NCBI RefSeq assembly: GCF_000705555.1
Contig: NZ_JMQN01000030.1
Coordinates: forward strand, 1-64,000
From: Marinobacterium lacunae
GTDB taxonomy: Bacteria > Pseudomonadota > Gammaproteobacteria > Pseudomonadales > Balneatricaceae
Length of the DNA stretch: 64,000 bases
Reading direction: 5' to 3'
Of the stretch, positions 55,782 to 64,000 are shown in pieces (position 1 is the first letter of the stretch; the number at the start of each line of letters is the position of its first letter). A model generated the notes under the pieces. The model ran no database searches, was not told the origin of the DNA, and saw nothing but the letters and a program-made list of their open reading frames with translations. The position numbers were made by a program, and so were the translations under genes.

Positions 55782-58022
55782 ATGGCTGATTTGAAGGTTA
55801 AAAATAGACCGTCCGACAGCGGGAGCAACCCATTGCGCGGCCCGGTTACCATGGCGGGAACACTTACATTCGCTATATCGACAGCGATGATGGGAACTCT
55901 GCATGCCGAAGAGGTGGCACTGGATACATTGCTGATTGAAGACGGCCGTATCGCTGCCGACTCCAACCCCTACGCTGAGCCGGATGCCCCGTATAAAGCC
56001 AAGCGCACATCCGATGCTCGCCGCACGCGGGATATCGCTGATACGCCACAGACGATGACGGTTCTGACCAAGGACAGCATCGAAGATTCAGGCAAAACCG
56101 AACTCAAGGATATTCTCAGCGCCCAGCCCGGGATTACGCTCGGCACCGGTGAAGGCGGTAACTCCTTTGGCGACCGCTACATCATCCGCGGCTATGAGGC
56201 ACGCAGCGATGTATTTACCGATGGTCTGCGTGAACCGGGCCTGATTAGCCGCGATACCTTTGCGCTGGAGCAGGTTGAGATCAGTAAAGGCCCGAGCTCA
56301 ACCTTTGCCGGTCGTGGCTCCACCGGCGGTGCTATCAACACGGTTACCAAAAAGGCCAGCATGGAGGATGATTTCCTCAACCTGCAGGCGGGGATAGGCA
56401 CCGGTGATTACAAGCGTTATACGCTGGATGCCAACCGTGTTATTACCGGTGATCTGGGTGTGCGCTTTAACGCGCTGTATTCAGAAGCGGACACGCCCGA
56501 TCGCGCACCGGCTGGCGAGCGACGGGACGGTTTCCTGCTCTCCGGCGTATACCAGCCGGGACGCAACACGGTGCTCTCGGCCGATTACTACTACTACCGC
56601 GGCGATGATCGCACCGATCCTGGCTACGCACTGGATCGTGATACAGGTGAAATCCATAAATACGACTACGTGGGACAGAGCGGTCTGGATTTCCAACGCA
56701 GTGAGGCGGATATCTTCACCTTCGGTGTCGAACATGACTTTGGCCGTGGCGTTAAGTTGCAGAACAAGACCCGTATCGGCGAAACCGTTAACGAATACAT
56801 TGTATCGGCTTACAGCTCACGTTCGGGCGGGTTGCGCAGCTTCACCGGCTGGCAGGAGAACGACTACCTCGGCAACCAGACCAACCTGATCCTCGACAAA
56901 GAACTGTTTGGCAAACGCAATACCATTGTTGCCGGCGTAGAGTTCGCCAAAGAGGGCGTCGATGCCGGTAACTACAGCGTGACGACCAGTAACAGCTTCA
57001 CCATCAGCCCGTACAGTGCTGACAATGATCTGTGGCAGGGCTCGGTTGAGCGCAGTGATGCCACCAGTAATCTGGAGCTGAAAACAGTTTCCGCCTACCT
57101 GATGGATACTGTAACCCTTAACGAAGACTGGGAAGTGTTTGCCGGTGTCCGTTATGACTACTTCGATTACAACCTGGATACCGCCGAGCGTGCAGGCCGG
57201 GGCGGCTCGATCACTCCGGCGGCGTCATACGCATTCAGTGACGGCTTCATGAACGGGCATCTGGGTGTGGTGTACTCGCCCTGGGAGCATGGCAATGTCT
57301 ATGCGAGCTGGAGCACCTCCTCCAACATCAACGGCGGCGAAGCCGATGCGGGCAGCAACTGCGGATACGGCGGCCTGTGTACTGACTCGGACGGTAACTA
57401 CAGCAGCGCCGATCCTGAGCAGTCCACAAATCTGGAACTGGGTACCAAATGGAATCTCATGGACGAGAAGATGCTGTTCACGGCAGCGGTCTTCAGAACA
57501 ACCAAGGATGATGTTATCGAAGGCGGCAACGACTCTTATGTCGCAGGCGGTAGCCTGAACACCGGCAAGAACCGTGTCGAAGGTCTCGAGCTGGGACTTT
57601 CGGGCAACATCACACCGAAGCTGAGCGCACAGATTGGTGTTGCGATCATGGATTCCGAAACACTGGAGTCGTACGACCCGGAAAACATCGGTCGACCCAA
57701 GGCTAACTTCGCCGAGAAGAGTGGCAATGCGCAGCTGCGCTATCAGGCAACGCCCGCCTTCGCCTTTGGTGGAACAGCGACCTATTCCAGTGAGATCTTC
57801 GGTGGCCAGCCGGATGCCGGTGCAAGCGGCGAGATCGAACTGCCTGACTATACCGTCTACGACCTGTTCGCGACCTACCAGTTCAGCAAGCAGCTGAGCC
57901 TGCGCGCGAATATCCAGAACGTGACGGATGAAGAGTACTACACCGCCGTATACCGCGGTGGCAGCATCGTGTACCTCGGCGATGCGCGTTCTGCGAACCT
58001 AACCCTCAACTACAAGTTTTAA
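55782..58022 (+). CDS. TonB-dependent siderophore receptor (Fiu/PiuA-like)
   Basis: 746-aa outer-membrane receptor with a long signal sequence ending near residue 43 (LHAEE), a TonB-box-like VALDTLLIE, a plug domain (DTPQTMTVLTKDSIEDSG, RYIIRGYEARSDVFTDGLRE, RGSTGGAINTVTKKA) and a 22-strand barrel ending in phenylalanine (NLTLNYKF). AGGAAGGA is just upstream of the ATG; a start 14 codons earlier is not favoured. The piuC gene next to it points to a catecholate siderophore receptor like Fiu/PiuA. A strong terminator follows. Confidence 0.9.
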   Translation: MADLKVKNRPSDSGSNPLRGPVTMAGTLTFAISTAMMGTLHAEEVALDTLLIEDGRIAADSNPYAEPDAPYKAKRTSDARRTRDIADTPQTMTVLTKDSIEDSGKTELKDILSAQPGITLGTGEGGNSFGDRYIIRGYEARSDVFTDGLREPGLISRDTFALEQVEISKGPSSTFAGRGSTGGAINTVTKKASMEDDFLNLQAGIGTGDYKRYTLDANRVITGDLGVRFNALYSEADTPDRAPAGERRDGFLLSGVYQPGRNTVLSADYYYYRGDDRTDPGYALDRDTGEIHKYDYVGQSGLDFQRSEADIFTFGVEHDFGRGVKLQNKTRIGETVNEYIVSAYSSRSGGLRSFTGWQENDYLGNQTNLILDKELFGKRNTIVAGVEFAKEGVDAGNYSVTTSNSFTISPYSADNDLWQGSVERSDATSNLELKTVSAYLMDTVTLNEDWEVFAGVRYDYFDYNLDTAERAGRGGSITPAASYAFSDGFMNGHLGVVYSPWEHGNVYASWSTSSNINGGEADAGSNCGYGGLCTDSDGNYSSADPEQSTNLELGTKWNLMDEKMLFTAAVFRTTKDDVIEGGNDSYVAGGSLNTGKNRVEGLELGLSGNITPKLSAQIGVAIMDSETLESYDPENIGRPKANFAEKSGNAQLRYQATPAFAFGGTATYSSEIFGGQPDAGASGEIELPDYTVYDLFATYQFSKQLSLRANIQNVTDEEYYTAVYRGGSIVYLGDARSANLTLNYKF

Positions 58023-58035
58023 CCTTTGACGGCTT

Positions 58036-58068
58036 GCCGGCCGGGCTTGACCCGGCCGGCCTTTTTTA
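58036..58068 (+). terminator. Terminator after the siderophore receptor
   Basis: GCCGGCCGGG-CTTGA-CCCGGCCGGC forms a perfect 10-bp stem with a 5-base loop, followed by CTTTTTTATT. It lies between the receptor and piuC, so downstream expression would need read-through or another promoter. Confidence 0.85.
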
Positions 58069-58085
58069 TTTCATGGAGGTACGGA

Positions 58086-58769
58086 TTGATACTGCCTATT
58101 CGAAACGTGTTCGACCGGACAGAGGTGGAGGGTATACGCCGTCATCTCGATGCGGCGCACTGGATCGACGGAGCCCGTACTGCCGGTGCCCAGGCGTTGG
58201 GCGCCAAACACAATGAGCAGCTGGATGAGCAGTCACCTCTGGCCAGCAAGCTCGGTGACCTGATTCTGACCAAGCTTGCCCGGAATCCCACCTTCATCTC
58301 GGCCGCCCTGCCGTTGAAGATCCTGCCGCCGATGTTCAATCGTTACCGGGATGGCGGCACCTACGATATGCATGTGGACAATGCCATTCGAGTGGTGCCT
58401 GGGACAATTACCCGGGTCCGAACCGATCTGTCAGCGACCCTGTTTCTGAGTTCACCCGACGATTACGAAGGGGGCGAGCTTGAGATCGAAGGCAAATACG
58501 GGACGCAGAGCGTGCGTCTTGAAGCCGGTGACATGATTCTTTACCCCTCGACCAGTCTGCACAGGGTGGCGCCGGTCACCTCGGGTGCCCGGTTGGCAGC
58601 CTTTTTCTGGATTCAGAGTATGGTCCGCAGCCACGAACAGCGCGAAATGCTCTTCGATCTCGATACCAGTATCCAGTCGTTATCGGGTGAAAAGGCGAGT
58701 AACGATGCGGACCTGATGCGCTTGAGCGCGCTCTACCACAAGTTGATTCAGCAATGGGCCGATACCTGA
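58086..58769 (+). CDS. piuC: PiuC/YbiX Fe(II)-dependent dioxygenase
   Basis: PKHD-type hydroxylase of 227 aa from a TTG start with GGAGG 6 bases upstream; this gives the normal PiuC/YbiX length, while the longer ATG frame runs through the terminator. Iron ligands are visible in YDMHVDNAIR (HxD) and in SLHRVAPVTSGAR, whose arginine should bind 2-oxoglutarate. PiuC is typically linked to PiuA/Fiu receptors; its substrate is unknown. The stop overlaps the next start (TGATG). Confidence 0.92.
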   Translation: MILPIRNVFDRTEVEGIRRHLDAAHWIDGARTAGAQALGAKHNEQLDEQSPLASKLGDLILTKLARNPTFISAALPLKILPPMFNRYRDGGTYDMHVDNAIRVVPGTITRVRTDLSATLFLSSPDDYEGGELEIEGKYGTQSVRLEAGDMILYPSTSLHRVAPVTSGARLAAFFWIQSMVRSHEQREMLFDLDTSIQSLSGEKASNDADLMRLSALYHKLIQQWADT

Positions 58770-59905
58770 TGACCGAAACCACTCCCCGCGCGCCGCTGGA
58801 CCAGATACCGGGCGATCTTGTCAGCCTTGGCGATTACGCCCGTTATGCCCCGGCCCACATGACCGAGGCGGCTTATCAGTACATCGTTGGTGGTGGCGCC
58901 GATGAGATCAGCGTGCGCCGTAATCGCGATATGTTCGATCGCCTGATGATCAATCCGCGCGTACTGGTCGATGTGACCGGGGGTTCAACCTGCACCGAAG
59001 TGCTGGGTGAGCACTTTCGCCATCCGGTGATGCTGGCACCGGTCGCCTTTCATAAGCTGGTACACCCGCAGGGCGAGATCGCGACGGCGATGGCTGCCAG
59101 CGCGCTGGAGACGCCGATGGTGGTCAGCACACTGGCCAGTGTCGAGCTGGAGGCCATCGCTGCGCAGACGGAAGCCCCGAAATGGTTTCAGCTGTACTTC
59201 CAGCAGGATCGGGATTTCACGCTAAGCCTGGTACAACGTGCCGAGGCTGCGGGTTACACATGCCTGATGATTACCGTGGACGCGTCGCTGCACGGTATTC
59301 GAAACCGTGCCCAGCGGGCAGGATTTGCATTGCCTCCCGGCGTGGACGCGGTCAATCTCCGCCAGCGCCCGCCGTTGCCGAGCGCGGTGCTGGAGCCCAG
59401 CCAGAGTATCGTGTTTCAGGGCATGATGACCGAAGCACCCACCTGGGACGATATCCGCTGGCTTAAAGAACGCACATCGATGCCGATTGTACTCAAGGGC
59501 ATATTGTCGCCGGCCGATGCCTTGATCGCTCAGCAGATGGGGGTATCCGGTTTGGTGCTCTCCAATCATGGCGGACGAACACTGGACTGTGTGCCCTCCG
59601 GGCTTGAAGTGATCCAGTCGGTGCGTCAGGCCGTGGGCGAGGATATGACCCTGCTGCTTGATGGCGCCGTGGAGCGTGGCACTGACGTTTTCAAGGCGAT
59701 AGCGCTCGGTGCCGATGCGGTTATGGTGGGGCGTGCGCAGCTCTATGCGTTGGCCGTGGCAGGTGCCCCCGGTGTGGCGCATATGCTGCGGATACTGCGA
59801 GAAGAGCTTGAGGTGTGCATGGCGCTGGCCGGAACGCCGAGGATCGCCGATATTGGCCCCGAGGCGCTGCTGAGCGCACCGCGCTCCGGCTTCTTTTCTG
59901 CCTGA
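58769..59905 (+). CDS. FMN-dependent alpha-hydroxy-acid oxidase/dehydrogenase
   Basis: 378-aa protein of the L-lactate dehydrogenase/glycolate oxidase family. FMN-binding and catalytic blocks are ARYAPAHMTEAAYQYIVGGG at the start, WFQLYFQQDR, VLSNHGGRTLD with the catalytic histidine, and LDGAVERGTDVFKAIALGAD. It oxidises a 2-hydroxy acid to a 2-oxo acid, with oxygen or a quinone as acceptor. Its coupling to piuC by a 1-base overlap suggests it belongs to the iron-response operon, perhaps acting on a siderophore component; this is speculative. An ATG 15 bases upstream is an alternative start. Confidence 0.88.
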   Translation: MTETTPRAPLDQIPGDLVSLGDYARYAPAHMTEAAYQYIVGGGADEISVRRNRDMFDRLMINPRVLVDVTGGSTCTEVLGEHFRHPVMLAPVAFHKLVHPQGEIATAMAASALETPMVVSTLASVELEAIAAQTEAPKWFQLYFQQDRDFTLSLVQRAEAAGYTCLMITVDASLHGIRNRAQRAGFALPPGVDAVNLRQRPPLPSAVLEPSQSIVFQGMMTEAPTWDDIRWLKERTSMPIVLKGILSPADALIAQQMGVSGLVLSNHGGRTLDCVPSGLEVIQSVRQAVGEDMTLLLDGAVERGTDVFKAIALGADAVMVGRAQLYALAVAGAPGVAHMLRILREELEVCMALAGTPRIADIGPEALLSAPRSGFFSA

Positions 59906-59913
59906 CGCCGGTA

Positions 59914-60354
59914 TCAGCGTCGGTAACCATCGCGGTAGCGATCACGGTACCCATCCCGGCTACGGTAACCGTCGCGGTATCGGTTGCTGTCCCAATCCCG
60001 TCCTCTGTGGTTGCGGTAGCGGTCGTAGTGATCGCGGTAGTATTCGAACGGGCGTCCGCGCGGCAGCTTCTTGATGGTCACCCGGTTCTGGGGCTTCAGG
60101 ATGATGGTGCGCGGCAGTGTCTTGACGCCGACCCAGTGGTCATGGGGTCGGTAGTAATACCGTCCCGAGTTCAGCCCGAAATAGACACTGACATCGGGGT
60201 AGAAATAGAAGTCGTCGTAGGCGGTGTCATAGTAGCCATGCACGCCAACGCGGGTTCGGCTCTCGTAGGGGCCGTACACGCAGGCGCTCAGCGACAGCGC
60301 CATTACCAGCGTGAGGCCCCTCAGCAGATTTTGAGTCGTAAGTCCGGTATTCAT
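59914..60354 (-). CDS. Small lipoprotein with a DGYR-repeat tail
   Basis: 146-aa exported lipoprotein. A signal sequence ends in a lipobox (ALSLSAC), followed by a tyrosine-rich domain (YYDTAYDDFYFYPDVSVYFG). The last 30 or so residues are imperfect repeats of RYRDGY/SRDGY. AGGAGGTG stands 5 bases before the ATG; longer frames upstream overlap the exonuclease gene and are unlikely. The middle part is similar in style to small Gly/Tyr/Arg-rich cell-envelope proteins, but no function can be given. It is convergent with the hydroxy-acid oxidase gene. Confidence 0.8.
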   Translation of the reverse strand: MNTGLTTQNLLRGLTLVMALSLSACVYGPYESRTRVGVHGYYDTAYDDFYFYPDVSVYFGLNSGRYYYRPHDHWVGVKTLPRTIILKPQNRVTIKKLPRGRPFEYYRDHYDRYRNHRGRDWDSNRYRDGYRSRDGYRDRYRDGYRR

Positions 60355-60442
60355 GTTGCACCTCCTGTTTGAGGTTGACCGGTGCTTACTATTAAGACAG
60401 CAGACAACTGAACGAGTGCTTAAAAAAACAGTTGTTTTGAGT

Positions 60443-61201
60443 CTAGCTCCATAGCTTGGCGATGGGGGTCTGGGGTGAAAAGCGGTGCGCGATCTGCGCC
60501 TGCAGTAGCTCAGCACAGGCCAGCGCATCGGTCAGTGCATTGTGAGCCGGGTAGTGGGGCAGGTGGTAGCGCTCACGGCTCTCGGGTAGTCGGATCGAAA
60601 CCCGCTTGTGGCCCATCAGTCGCTCCAGCAGGCTCGGTCGCTTACGCCGATGCAGGCGTGCCTCGAGTTCCATGGTATCGATGCATGGGAACGCGATCCC
60701 CTCACCAGTGCGCCGCTTGAACGCTGCATCGAGAAACTGCCGTTCGATCCCTCTGTGATGGACCACAATGACCCTGCCTGCCATCAGTTCGAGCAGTTGC
60801 TGGCGAATCGACTTGAGGTCCGGGGCACTCTCCACTTCCGAGTGTGTAATGCCATGGATCACCACCGACTCATCGCGCAGGTCTGCACGCGGCTTGAGAA
60901 TCCAGTGGTGGCTTTCACCCATCCGTATCCTCTCCAGCGACATCGCGACAAGACCAATGCTGACGATCTCATCGCGGGTTGAGTCGATGCCGGTGGTCTC
61001 GAAATCCATCGCCAGCAGCGGGACTTTCGAGATCGGGGTGTCGGCGGCAACGGTACCGGCCTCATAAAATGCCTTCAAGATGGGATTGCGTGTCTGCGCG
61101 GCCAGCGACGCCAATCGGGCGGGCCAGTCCGGTGCCGTGTGCAATCCTGGGAGTTGCTCTTCTTGGGTTTTCACCGGGTTCTTCTTGCCGATATAAAACA
61201 C
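60443..61201 (-). CDS. DnaQ-like 3'-5' exonuclease
   Basis: 252-aa DEDDh exonuclease: Exo I is AMDFETTGID (D66, E68), Exo II includes VVHHRGIERQFLD, and Exo III is HNALTDALACAELL. It probably proofreads or trims DNA or RNA 3' ends. The start is GTG with AAGGAG 7 bases upstream. It lies 11 bases downstream of the DUF294 gene; this pairing of a DnaQ-like exonuclease with a CBS/cNMP-domain protein recurs in proteobacteria. Confidence 0.9.
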   Translation of the reverse strand: MFYIGKKNPVKTQEEQLPGLHTAPDWPARLASLAAQTRNPILKAFYEAGTVAADTPISKVPLLAMDFETTGIDSTRDEIVSIGLVAMSLERIRMGESHHWILKPRADLRDESVVIHGITHSEVESAPDLKSIRQQLLELMAGRVIVVHHRGIERQFLDAAFKRRTGEGIAFPCIDTMELEARLHRRKRPSLLERLMGHKRVSIRLPESRERYHLPHYPAHNALTDALACAELLQAQIAHRFSPQTPIAKLWS

Positions 61202-61212
61202 GAGCAGGCTCC

Positions 61213-63099
61213 TTAATTCGCCCGGCCGGGCTGGTAGCGATATTTCAGAAACTTCTGGGCATTGCTCAATATCTGGAAGGCATCTTTCAGGTTCTTGCGC
61301 TCAAAGTCGGACAGGTTTTCCGGTTCGATCTTGTTGTCCGGCTCCTGTCCGGCATCGAGATCGAGCGCCTGATGGCGGATGCGGACCATGGAGATAAACT
61401 CCAGCGCATCGCGTAGGTCCTGACCGCGGCCCGAGGGCAGAATGTCGGCTTCGATGATGTCTTGCAGGCGGTCGAAGGTGTTGTGCGAGACAGAACCGAC
61501 AGCAAGTGCATGGACGCGTACCAGATCCGCCAGCGGCGCGGTGCCGCGTCGCTTCATATCGATTGAGCGGCTATGATGGCCGGAAGGCTCCATGACAAAC
61601 TCTTTGAAGAAGCCAAGTGGCGGCGTGCGCAGCAGTGCATTGCGTGCCATGCAGGCCAGAAAGTGGGAGTTGTGTCGTGCCTTCTTGGCGATGTAGCGGT
61701 TAAGCTGCTCAGCCCATTCAGTTTTGCCCCAGACCCCGTCCAGATCGAAGAAGATAAAGCTGTGGAGCAGGCTCTGTGGCGTCGGCTTGTCGATCCACTC
61801 ATCGAAGTAGCGCTCCCATACGGCAAGGGGCTGGCGCCATCTGGGTGTAGTGGCCATGATCTCGCCCTTGCAGTAGCTGTAGCCGCATGCGGCCAGACCG
61901 TCGCTGACGAAGCTTGCCAGCTCAAGAAAATAGGCATCGTGTTTGAGGGGGTCGAAACTGTTGTCGAGAACCAGCGCGTTGTCCTGATCGGTCACGATCA
62001 GCTGCTCCTGGCGTGCCATGGACCCGAGCGCGAGGAAACAATAGGGTACCGGAGGCGGGCCGAGCTTGGCTTCGGCCAGTTCAAGCAGGCGCTGTTTGAA
62101 ACTGCGTCCGATTACCGCCATGGCGGCACCGATCATGCGCGAGTTGGCGTCTTCGTGCACCATGCGGCTAAAGCAGGAGCGTACCTCGTCGGTCAGTGTA
62201 CTGAGCTCCTCGACGCTGTTGGCGCGGAAAATCCGGCTGACGACGAACAGGCTGTTCTGCGACTCGTAGCGGATGATATCGGACAGAGCAATAACGCCGA
62301 TCGGGCTACCGTGCTTGAGTATGGGTAGGTGGTGAATGTTGTGCTGGAGCATGGCCAGCATCGCTTCAAACACCAGTTGATTGTGTTCGCCGTGTATCAG
62401 TTCCGAGGTCATGATCTCGGTAACTGGCGTATTGTAATCAAGCCCCTTGGCGACGACACGGGTACGCAGGTCGCGATCCGTGATCATGCCCGCCATCGGG
62501 TTATCGGCGTTGAGATCCGCCTCTGAGCCTTCGGGATGGACAATAAGCAGTGAGGAAACCCCCTCGCTGCTCATCTTCATCGCCGCTTCTCTGACAGTAC
62601 TTGACGTCTCGATGGTGACCGGCTCACGGCTGATCAGCATATCGATGCGAGAGGTGAGCAGTTCGTTGGCATCTTCACGGCGGGCCACCGTATGGCGAAG
62701 GCGGGTGCGGTCCTCCACCTCGACAAAGTCGGCGAAACGCTCGTACTGCTCGAACAGCTCACGGAATATCGGCTCGGGTATCAGGTAGGCGAGCGTATCT
62801 TCAATGGCGACAATCGGAAAGCGTACGCGGTTTTCACGCAGAAGCCCGAATTCTCCGAAATAACCCCCTTCACTCAGACGGTTGTACAGGTCGCCGTTTC
62901 GGCGATAGACCTCGACGGCACCGCTGCGGATCACATACCAGGCATCCACATCCTGATTGAACTCCAGAATTTGGGTGCCGGCCTTGAAATAGCTCACCTC
63001 GATATTGGCCGCGACGCGTGCCAGTGCCTCTTCCGGCAGTTCGTTGAACGGCGGGTAGCGGCGCAGAAAGTCGATGATCTCCAGATGTTCGGCCTGCAT
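61213..63099 (-). CDS. cNMP-binding/CBS/DUF294 putative nucleotidyltransferase
   Basis: 628-aa protein with a cyclic-nucleotide-binding domain (residues 15-125, with GGYFGEFGLLRENRVRF), two CBS domains (150-285) and a DUF294 nucleotidyltransferase domain starting near 300. The transferase signature GSMARQEQLIVTDQDN (359-374) keeps the GS and the D371/D373 metal pair. The C-terminal 140 residues form its substrate-binding helical part. It may sense nucleotides and regulate the transferase. It is followed by the exonuclease gene in the same operon. Confidence 0.9.
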   Translation of the reverse strand: MQAEHLEIIDFLRRYPPFNELPEEALARVAANIEVSYFKAGTQILEFNQDVDAWYVIRSGAVEVYRRNGDLYNRLSEGGYFGEFGLLRENRVRFPIVAIEDTLAYLIPEPIFRELFEQYERFADFVEVEDRTRLRHTVARREDANELLTSRIDMLISREPVTIETSSTVREAAMKMSSEGVSSLLIVHPEGSEADLNADNPMAGMITDRDLRTRVVAKGLDYNTPVTEIMTSELIHGEHNQLVFEAMLAMLQHNIHHLPILKHGSPIGVIALSDIIRYESQNSLFVVSRIFRANSVEELSTLTDEVRSCFSRMVHEDANSRMIGAAMAVIGRSFKQRLLELAEAKLGPPPVPYCFLALGSMARQEQLIVTDQDNALVLDNSFDPLKHDAYFLELASFVSDGLAACGYSYCKGEIMATTPRWRQPLAVWERYFDEWIDKPTPQSLLHSFIFFDLDGVWGKTEWAEQLNRYIAKKARHNSHFLACMARNALLRTPPLGFFKEFVMEPSGHHSRSIDMKRRGTAPLADLVRVHALAVGSVSHNTFDRLQDIIEADILPSGRGQDLRDALEFISMVRIRHQALDLDAGQEPDNKIEPENLSDFERKNLKDAFQILSNAQKFLKYRYQPGRAN

Positions 63100-63115
63100 G
63101 TGTACCTCGAGTCCA

Positions 63116-63155
63116 TAAAAAGGGCGGATAGCCCGATCATTTGCTATCCGCCCTT
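63116..63155 (-). terminator. Terminator of the BCCT gene
   Basis: AAGGGCGGATAGC pairs with GCTATCCGCCCTT (13-bp perfect stem, 10-base loop) and is followed on the minus strand by TTTA. It separates the BCCT gene from the DUF294 operon. Confidence 0.85.
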
Positions 63156-63172
63156 GTGTTACCGGCGTGCGA

Positions 63173-64000
63173 TCAGGTGTTGGGGCGTGGCTCGGACGCC
63201 AGACCCTTGATGACCGAAATCGACGCGATCAACAGCACGATAGTGAACGGGAAGCCAGTCGAGACGGCCATCGCCTGTAGTGCAACCAGCCCGCCACCGA
63301 GAATCAACGCGATCGCAACCAGACCTTCAAAGGTGCACCAGAACACACGCTGAGGTGTCGGCGAGTCGACCTTTCCGCCAGCGGAGATCACATCGATCAC
63401 CAGTGATCCTGAGTCGGATGAGGTCACGAAGAACACCACCACCAGAATGATCGCGATGAACGAGGTGATCTGCGCCATCGGCAAAACATCCAGCATATTG
63501 AAAAGCTGCAATGGAAGTTCTGCCTCAGCGACCGCCTTGTATCCCTCATCGACAAACTGGTGAATTGCGGTCCCGCCGAACACGGTCATCCACAGGACGC
63601 AGGCCAGGGAGGGTACGATCAGAACTGATACGATGAATTCACGTACGGTGCGGCCACGGGATACGCGTGCGATAAACATGCCGACGAACGGTGACCAGGA
63701 GATCCACCATGCCCAATAGAACGCAGTCCAGCCCGCGGCAAAGTTAGAATCTTCGCGTCCGAACGGGTTTGCCAGCGCCGGCAGGTATTCCAGGTAGGAG
63801 ACCAGATTACTGAAGAAGCCGGTCACCAGTGCCAGTGTTGGTCCGACGATGATCACAAACAGCAGCAACAGCGCCGCGAGAATCATGTTGATCTCGGAGA
63901 GGCGTTTTACACCGGCTTCAAGGCCCGCAAGTACAGAGATAGTAGCGATACCGGTAATACCGATAACCAGCAGTACCTGAGTGGTTTCACCCAGCGGGAT
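63173..64000 (-). CDS. BCCT-family transporter (3' part)
   Basis: The last 275 residues of a betaine/carnitine/choline-type transporter; the frame stays open to the window end, so the 5' part is missing. It has the family marker AFYWAWWISWSPFVGMFIAR and the RGRTVREF loop, plus helix strings VSVLIVPSLACVLWMTVFGG and VVVFFVTSSDSGSLVIDVIS. BCCT proteins import quaternary amines or similar solutes with sodium or protons; the visible part does not decide the substrate. A strong terminator follows. Confidence 0.93.
   Translation of the reverse strand: MPLGETTQVLLVIGITGIATISVLAGLEAGVKRLSEINMILAALLLLFVIIVGPTLALVTGFFSNLVSYLEYLPALANPFGREDSNFAAGWTAFYWAWWISWSPFVGMFIARVSRGRTVREFIVSVLIVPSLACVLWMTVFGGTAIHQFVDEGYKAVAEAELPLQLFNMLDVLPMAQITSFIAIILVVVFFVTSSDSGSLVIDVISAGGKVDSPTPQRVFWCTFEGLVAIALILGGGLVALQAMAVSTGFPFTIVLLIASISVIKGLASEPRPNT

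Noticed and set aside
58026-58085. ATG start of piuC 20 codons upstream
   Set aside because: This part encodes the terminator hairpin and lacks a ribosome site; the TTG with GGAGG gives the family length.
59917-60010. CRISPR-like repeats
   Set aside because: The repeats are short, irregular, without unique spacers, and lie within a coding frame.
60355-60528. Longer start for the small lipoprotein
   Set aside because: It would overlap the exonuclease gene and remove the signal peptide from the N-terminus; AGGAGGTG marks the inner ATG.

Overview
The window looks like chromosome from a GC-rich, marine or salt-tolerant, nitrogen-fixing gammaproteobacterium of the Oceanospirillales/Pseudomonadales kind. 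The clues are a nif block in the Azotobacter/Pseudomonas stutzeri order (nifV-cysE-orf-nifW-nifZ-nifM-clpX, plus nifF), an ectoine hydroxylase, a glucosylglycerate gene set, HexR, a TRAP transporter and a PiuC-type siderophore locus. No rRNA, tRNA, CRISPR array, insertion sequence or prophage was recognised.

Region 1 (1-13.3 kb) is a catabolic island for an acyl side chain. A feruloyl-CoA-synthase-type ligase, acyl-CoA dehydrogenase, enoyl-CoA hydratase, short-chain dehydrogenase, thiolase, fused CoA-transferase and 4HBT-type thioesterase form a complete CoA-dependent beta-oxidation set on the minus strand. A TRAP importer (dctPQM) lies on the plus strand between two paralogous MarR repressors. 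A repeated GTTG-N7-CAAC palindrome sits in front of the transcription units. Region 2 (13.4-20.7 kb) holds a GGDEF-EAL protein coupled to a PhnD-like periplasmic binding protein, then a LysR regulator divergent from a beta-alanine/omega-amino-acid transaminase and a methylmalonate-semialdehyde dehydrogenase. Region 3 (20.7-29.8 kb) is about osmolytes and sugars: ectD, a sugar-phosphate mutarotase, two small GFA-type zinc proteins, and a glucosylglycerate operon (phosphatase, synthase, phosphorylase, START-domain protein) divergent from hexR.

Region 4 (30-43.9 kb) is nitrogen fixation and molybdenum. The nifV operon starts from a recognisable NifA site plus a -24/-12 promoter, and nifF on the other strand has two NifA sites. 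Between them lie a CbbR-like LysR regulator and a divergent Ycf46-like AAA ATPase. The modEABC molybdate operon follows. Region 5 (43.9-52.9 kb) starts with a three-gene SMC-kleisin condensin operon of the Wadjet/MksBEF type without a JetD nuclease gene, then conserved genes of little-known function (two short ORFs, DUF3422, BolA, a thioesterase). Region 6 (53-60.4 kb) is an iron-uptake locus behind a Fur-box palindrome: exbB, two exbD, tonB, a siderophore receptor, piuC and an FMN-dependent hydroxy-acid oxidase, then a convergent tail-repeat lipoprotein. Region 7 (60.4-64 kb) has a DnaQ-like exonuclease, a cNMP/CBS/DUF294 protein and the 3' part of a BCCT transporter cut by the window end.

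All functions are read from motifs and gene order. Starts were moved inward from the longest reading frame wherever a Shine-Dalgarno sequence or family length supported it.
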